From NCBI GenBank assembly GCA_020217165.1, contig JAIWOE010000205.1, positions 1 to 6,328 on the forward strand: DNA of 6,328 bases, in the 5' to 3' direction. The translations under genes and the position numbers were made by a program. The notes beneath the pieces are model-generated. The model did no database searches. It was not told the DNA's origin and was given only the letters and a program-made list of their open reading frames with translations. Below are positions 5,292-6,328 of the stretch, piece after piece. The DNA comes from Desulfovibrio sp. GTDB lineage: Bacteria; Desulfobacterota; Desulfovibrionia; Desulfovibrionales; Desulfovibrionaceae. Positions within the stretch are counted from its first letter, which is position 1. Each line of letters begins with the position of its first letter.

Positions 5292-5722
5292 GCGCCGGCG
5301 TCCTGATCCGGAGCCGGAAGGTTCGGGGAGGCAGGGCGGGGGGCTTCCTGAAGATCCAGGGCCATGCGGGGGACCTGGAGCCAGAGGCCTTCCAGGTTGA
5401 ACAGGCGGCGCATGTCCCCGGTGAAAATATGGACGAGGACGTCATTGAGATCCATGAGGACCCACTGCCCGGCCTTGTAGCCCTCCACTCCCAGCACTTC
5501 CAGGTTTTGCTCCCGGGCCAGCTCGCTCACGGCGTCGGCCAGGGCCTGGGCGTGGCGCTGGGTTTTGGCCGTGGCAATGAGCATGGCGTCAGTGGCGGCG
5601 GAGTGGCCGCGCAGGACCAGCCCGGTCACCTCGCCGGCCTGTTTGTCGTGCAGGCGGGCGGCCAGCAGGCGGGCTTTTTCATCAAACGGCATGGCATTGT
5701 ATTTGTGCTGCGTGTGCGTCAT
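5288..5722 (-). CDS. rsfS: Ribosomal silencing factor RsfS (Iojap/DUF143)
   Basis: RsfS binds ribosomal protein L14 (uL14) on the 50S subunit and blocks joining with 30S, lowering translation in starvation or stationary phase. The 144-residue product has the single Iojap domain (about 12-120). The best signature is GYKAGQWVLMDLNDVLVHIF (81-100), matching the family's G-x-x-x-G-x-W-x-x-x-D-x-x-D-V-x-V-H pattern, followed by FNLEGLW. The earlier block DAMLIATAKTQRHAQALAD (45-63) is recognisable but diverged, with Ala-Met replacing the usual Tyr-Phe after Asp45. A Pro/Ala-rich tail of about 20 residues (EAPRPASPNLPAPDQD) extends beyond the domain. The ATG at 5722 has AAGGAAG eleven bases upstream. 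It is the first gene of a compact minus-strand operon and overlaps gpmI by four bases. Confidence 0.93.
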   Translation of the reverse strand: MTHTQHKYNAMPFDEKARLLAARLHDKQAGEVTGLVLRGHSAATDAMLIATAKTQRHAQALADAVSELAREQNLEVLGVEGYKAGQWVLMDLNDVLVHIFTGDMRRLFNLEGLWLQVPRMALDLQEAPRPASPNLPAPDQDAGA

Positions 5723-5785
5723 CGTCGTGGTGTCTTCCTTGGTGCATGCGGGAACGGGAGCAGGCGGCGGGCAGCCGCCGTCCAG

Positions 5786-5814
5786 GGTCTACGCAATTTC
5801 GCGTCCGCTGGCAA
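5786..5814 (-). promoter_or_regulatory. Candidate promoter of the rsfS-gpmI operon
   Basis: On the minus strand TTGCCA (5814-5809; five of six to the -35 consensus) is followed after exactly 17 bases by TAGACC (5791-5786), a modest -10. A transcript starting near 5780 would have a 5' UTR of about 57 bases. That UTR contains a six-pair GC hairpin (5763-5768 with 5774-5779) without a T-tract. Confidence 0.4.
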
Positions 5815-5907
5815 ATCTTGTCCGGCCCTTCCGAGGCGCGGTCTGGCTGAAGGCTGGATTTTTCCAGGAAAATGGGCGAAGGAAGGGGACTCGTGGCCGC
5901 GCCTGTT

Positions 5908-5976
5908 CGTCCAAGCAAGCCCGTCCACGCAGGTCCGTCCACGCAAGCCCATCCACGCAGTCCGTCCATGCCTGTC
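5908..5976. repeat. Five tandem copies of a 14-base unit
   Basis: The units are 5908-5921, 5922-5935, 5936-5949, 5950-5962 (one base short) and 5963-5976, with consensus CGTCCACGCARGYC. The three middle copies keep TCCACGCA intact, while the outer copies differ by a few bases. The array ends 51 bases before the GTPase start. It may be a protein-binding array or simply a slippage-prone repeat; the sequence does not decide. Confidence 0.8.
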
Positions 5977-6027
5977 TGGCCATGTGCGACCTGTGTGCGC
6001 ATGCCGGAGCCCGGAGGCCCGCAGATC

Positions 6028-6328
6028 ATGCCCGATCCCCAGTCCCACCCCGGTCACCCCGGTCCCCCCGACGCCCCCGCCTCGCCCCTTCTGGAAGCGC
6101 GCTATCTGCAGATCAAGGAACGCCTGACCGCGCGGTTCACGGCCCTGCATGCCCTGGCGGTCGAAGCCGGCCCCGAGGCTGCCCGCAGCGTGGCGGCGGA
6201 TGCCATAGCCTCGGTGCATGCGCCGTTTTTGTTTGTGGTGGTGGGGGAGGTCAAGGCTGGCAAGTCCAGCCTTGTCAACGCCCTGTTGGGGGCGGATATC
6301 TGCGCCGTGGCCCCGGAGCCCTGCACGG
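6028..6328 (+). CDS. Dynamin-like large GTPase, N-terminal part (cut by window edge)
   Basis: One hundred codons are visible. After a Pro-rich, probably disordered start (1-20) and a predicted helical stretch (21-64), a beta strand FLFVVV leads into the P-loop GEVKAGKSS (73-81; GxxxxGKS), then LVNALLGADICAVAPEPCT. Thr100 lies where the switch I threonine is expected in bacterial dynamin-like proteins (typically GE-x-x-AGKS-x-L-x-NALLG, then P-x-x-x-x-x-CT). Such GTPases act on or near membranes in remodelling or stress protection. The rest of the G domain and any membrane-binding paddle lie outside the window. The ATG at 6028 has GGAGG ten bases upstream; an in-frame ATG at 6001 lacks a ribosome binding site. 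The gene is divergent from rsfS. It could instead be another GTPase of the TRAFAC class, but the AGKSSLVNALLG string favours dynamin-like. Confidence 0.8.
   Translation, partial: MPDPQSHPGHPGPPDAPASPLLEARYLQIKERLTARFTALHALAVEAGPEAARSVAADAIASVHAPFLFVVVGEVKAGKSSLVNALLGADICAVAPEPCT

Larger units (their letters stand above)
5723..6027. other. Divergent intergenic region between rsfS and the GTPase gene
   Basis: This 305-base stretch shows no convincing coding frame; the frames crossing it on the minus strand are low-complexity translations of the tandem repeat. It holds the rsfS ribosome binding site (5740-5733), a hairpin (5763-5779), the candidate rsfS promoter (5786-5814), a small inverted repeat CTGGA-TTTT-TCCAG (5854-5867), and the 14-base tandem repeats (5908-5976). 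I could not identify a convincing promoter for the plus-strand GTPase gene. Confidence 0.6.

Noticed and set aside
4293..5306. Plus-strand open frame of 337 codons antisense to gpmI
   Set aside because: gpmI has all its catalytic motifs on the other strand over this whole stretch; low-complexity composition marks this as a shadow.
5719..6219. Minus-strand open frame of 166 codons over the tandem repeats with repeating Trp-Thr/Gly-Leu translation
   Set aside because: The apparent protein repeat is the translated 14-base DNA repeat; no ribosome binding site, and it overlaps the GTPase coding region in antisense.

Overview
The window comes from a GC-rich sulfate-reducing deltaproteobacterium. 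The small ORF at 905-1018 encodes a 37-residue desulforedoxin. After loss of the initiator Met it matches, residue for residue as far as I remember it, the classical Desulfovibrio (Megalodesulfovibrio) gigas protein, so that species is the likely source. The remaining genes are mostly housekeeping: branched-chain amino acid synthesis, folate one-carbon metabolism, glycolysis and ribosome silencing.

Left end, minus strand (1-501): the first 76 codons of an acetolactate synthase large subunit (ilvB type). Upstream of it is what looks like a complete ribosome-mediated attenuator: a leader peptide of 28-36 residues packed with Val and Leu codons (356-466), a GC-rich intrinsic terminator (293-332), and an alternative pairing (315-323 with 373-381) that would open the terminator. 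This is the most interesting part of the window and is absent from ordinary gene calls.

498-1116: an unrecognised protein of 94 residues with ten cysteines (minus strand) is divergent from the monocistronic-looking desulforedoxin gene dsr (plus strand). dsr has its own candidate promoter, a 5' UTR hairpin, a strong ribosome binding site and a strong intrinsic terminator.

1158-2765, plus strand: a LOG-family nucleotide phosphoribohydrolase-like protein, then formyltetrahydrofolate deformylase (purU). They may be cotranscribed, since no clear terminator lies in the gap.

2781-5722, minus strand, convergent with purU: in transcription order, rsfS (ribosomal silencing factor), gpmI (cofactor-independent phosphoglycerate mutase; ATGA overlap with rsfS), a small CxxC/CxxC zinc-ribbon protein, and then, after a 93-base gap, a maltose/galactoside O-acetyltransferase-type hexapeptide protein. 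The first three form a compact operon; the fourth may have its own promoter.

5723-6027 is a gene-free divergent control region with a candidate rsfS promoter and five imperfect tandem copies of a 14-base unit. From 6028 the plus strand encodes the N-terminus of a dynamin-like large GTPase, cut by the window end. I see no insertion sequences, CRISPR arrays, tRNA or rRNA genes.
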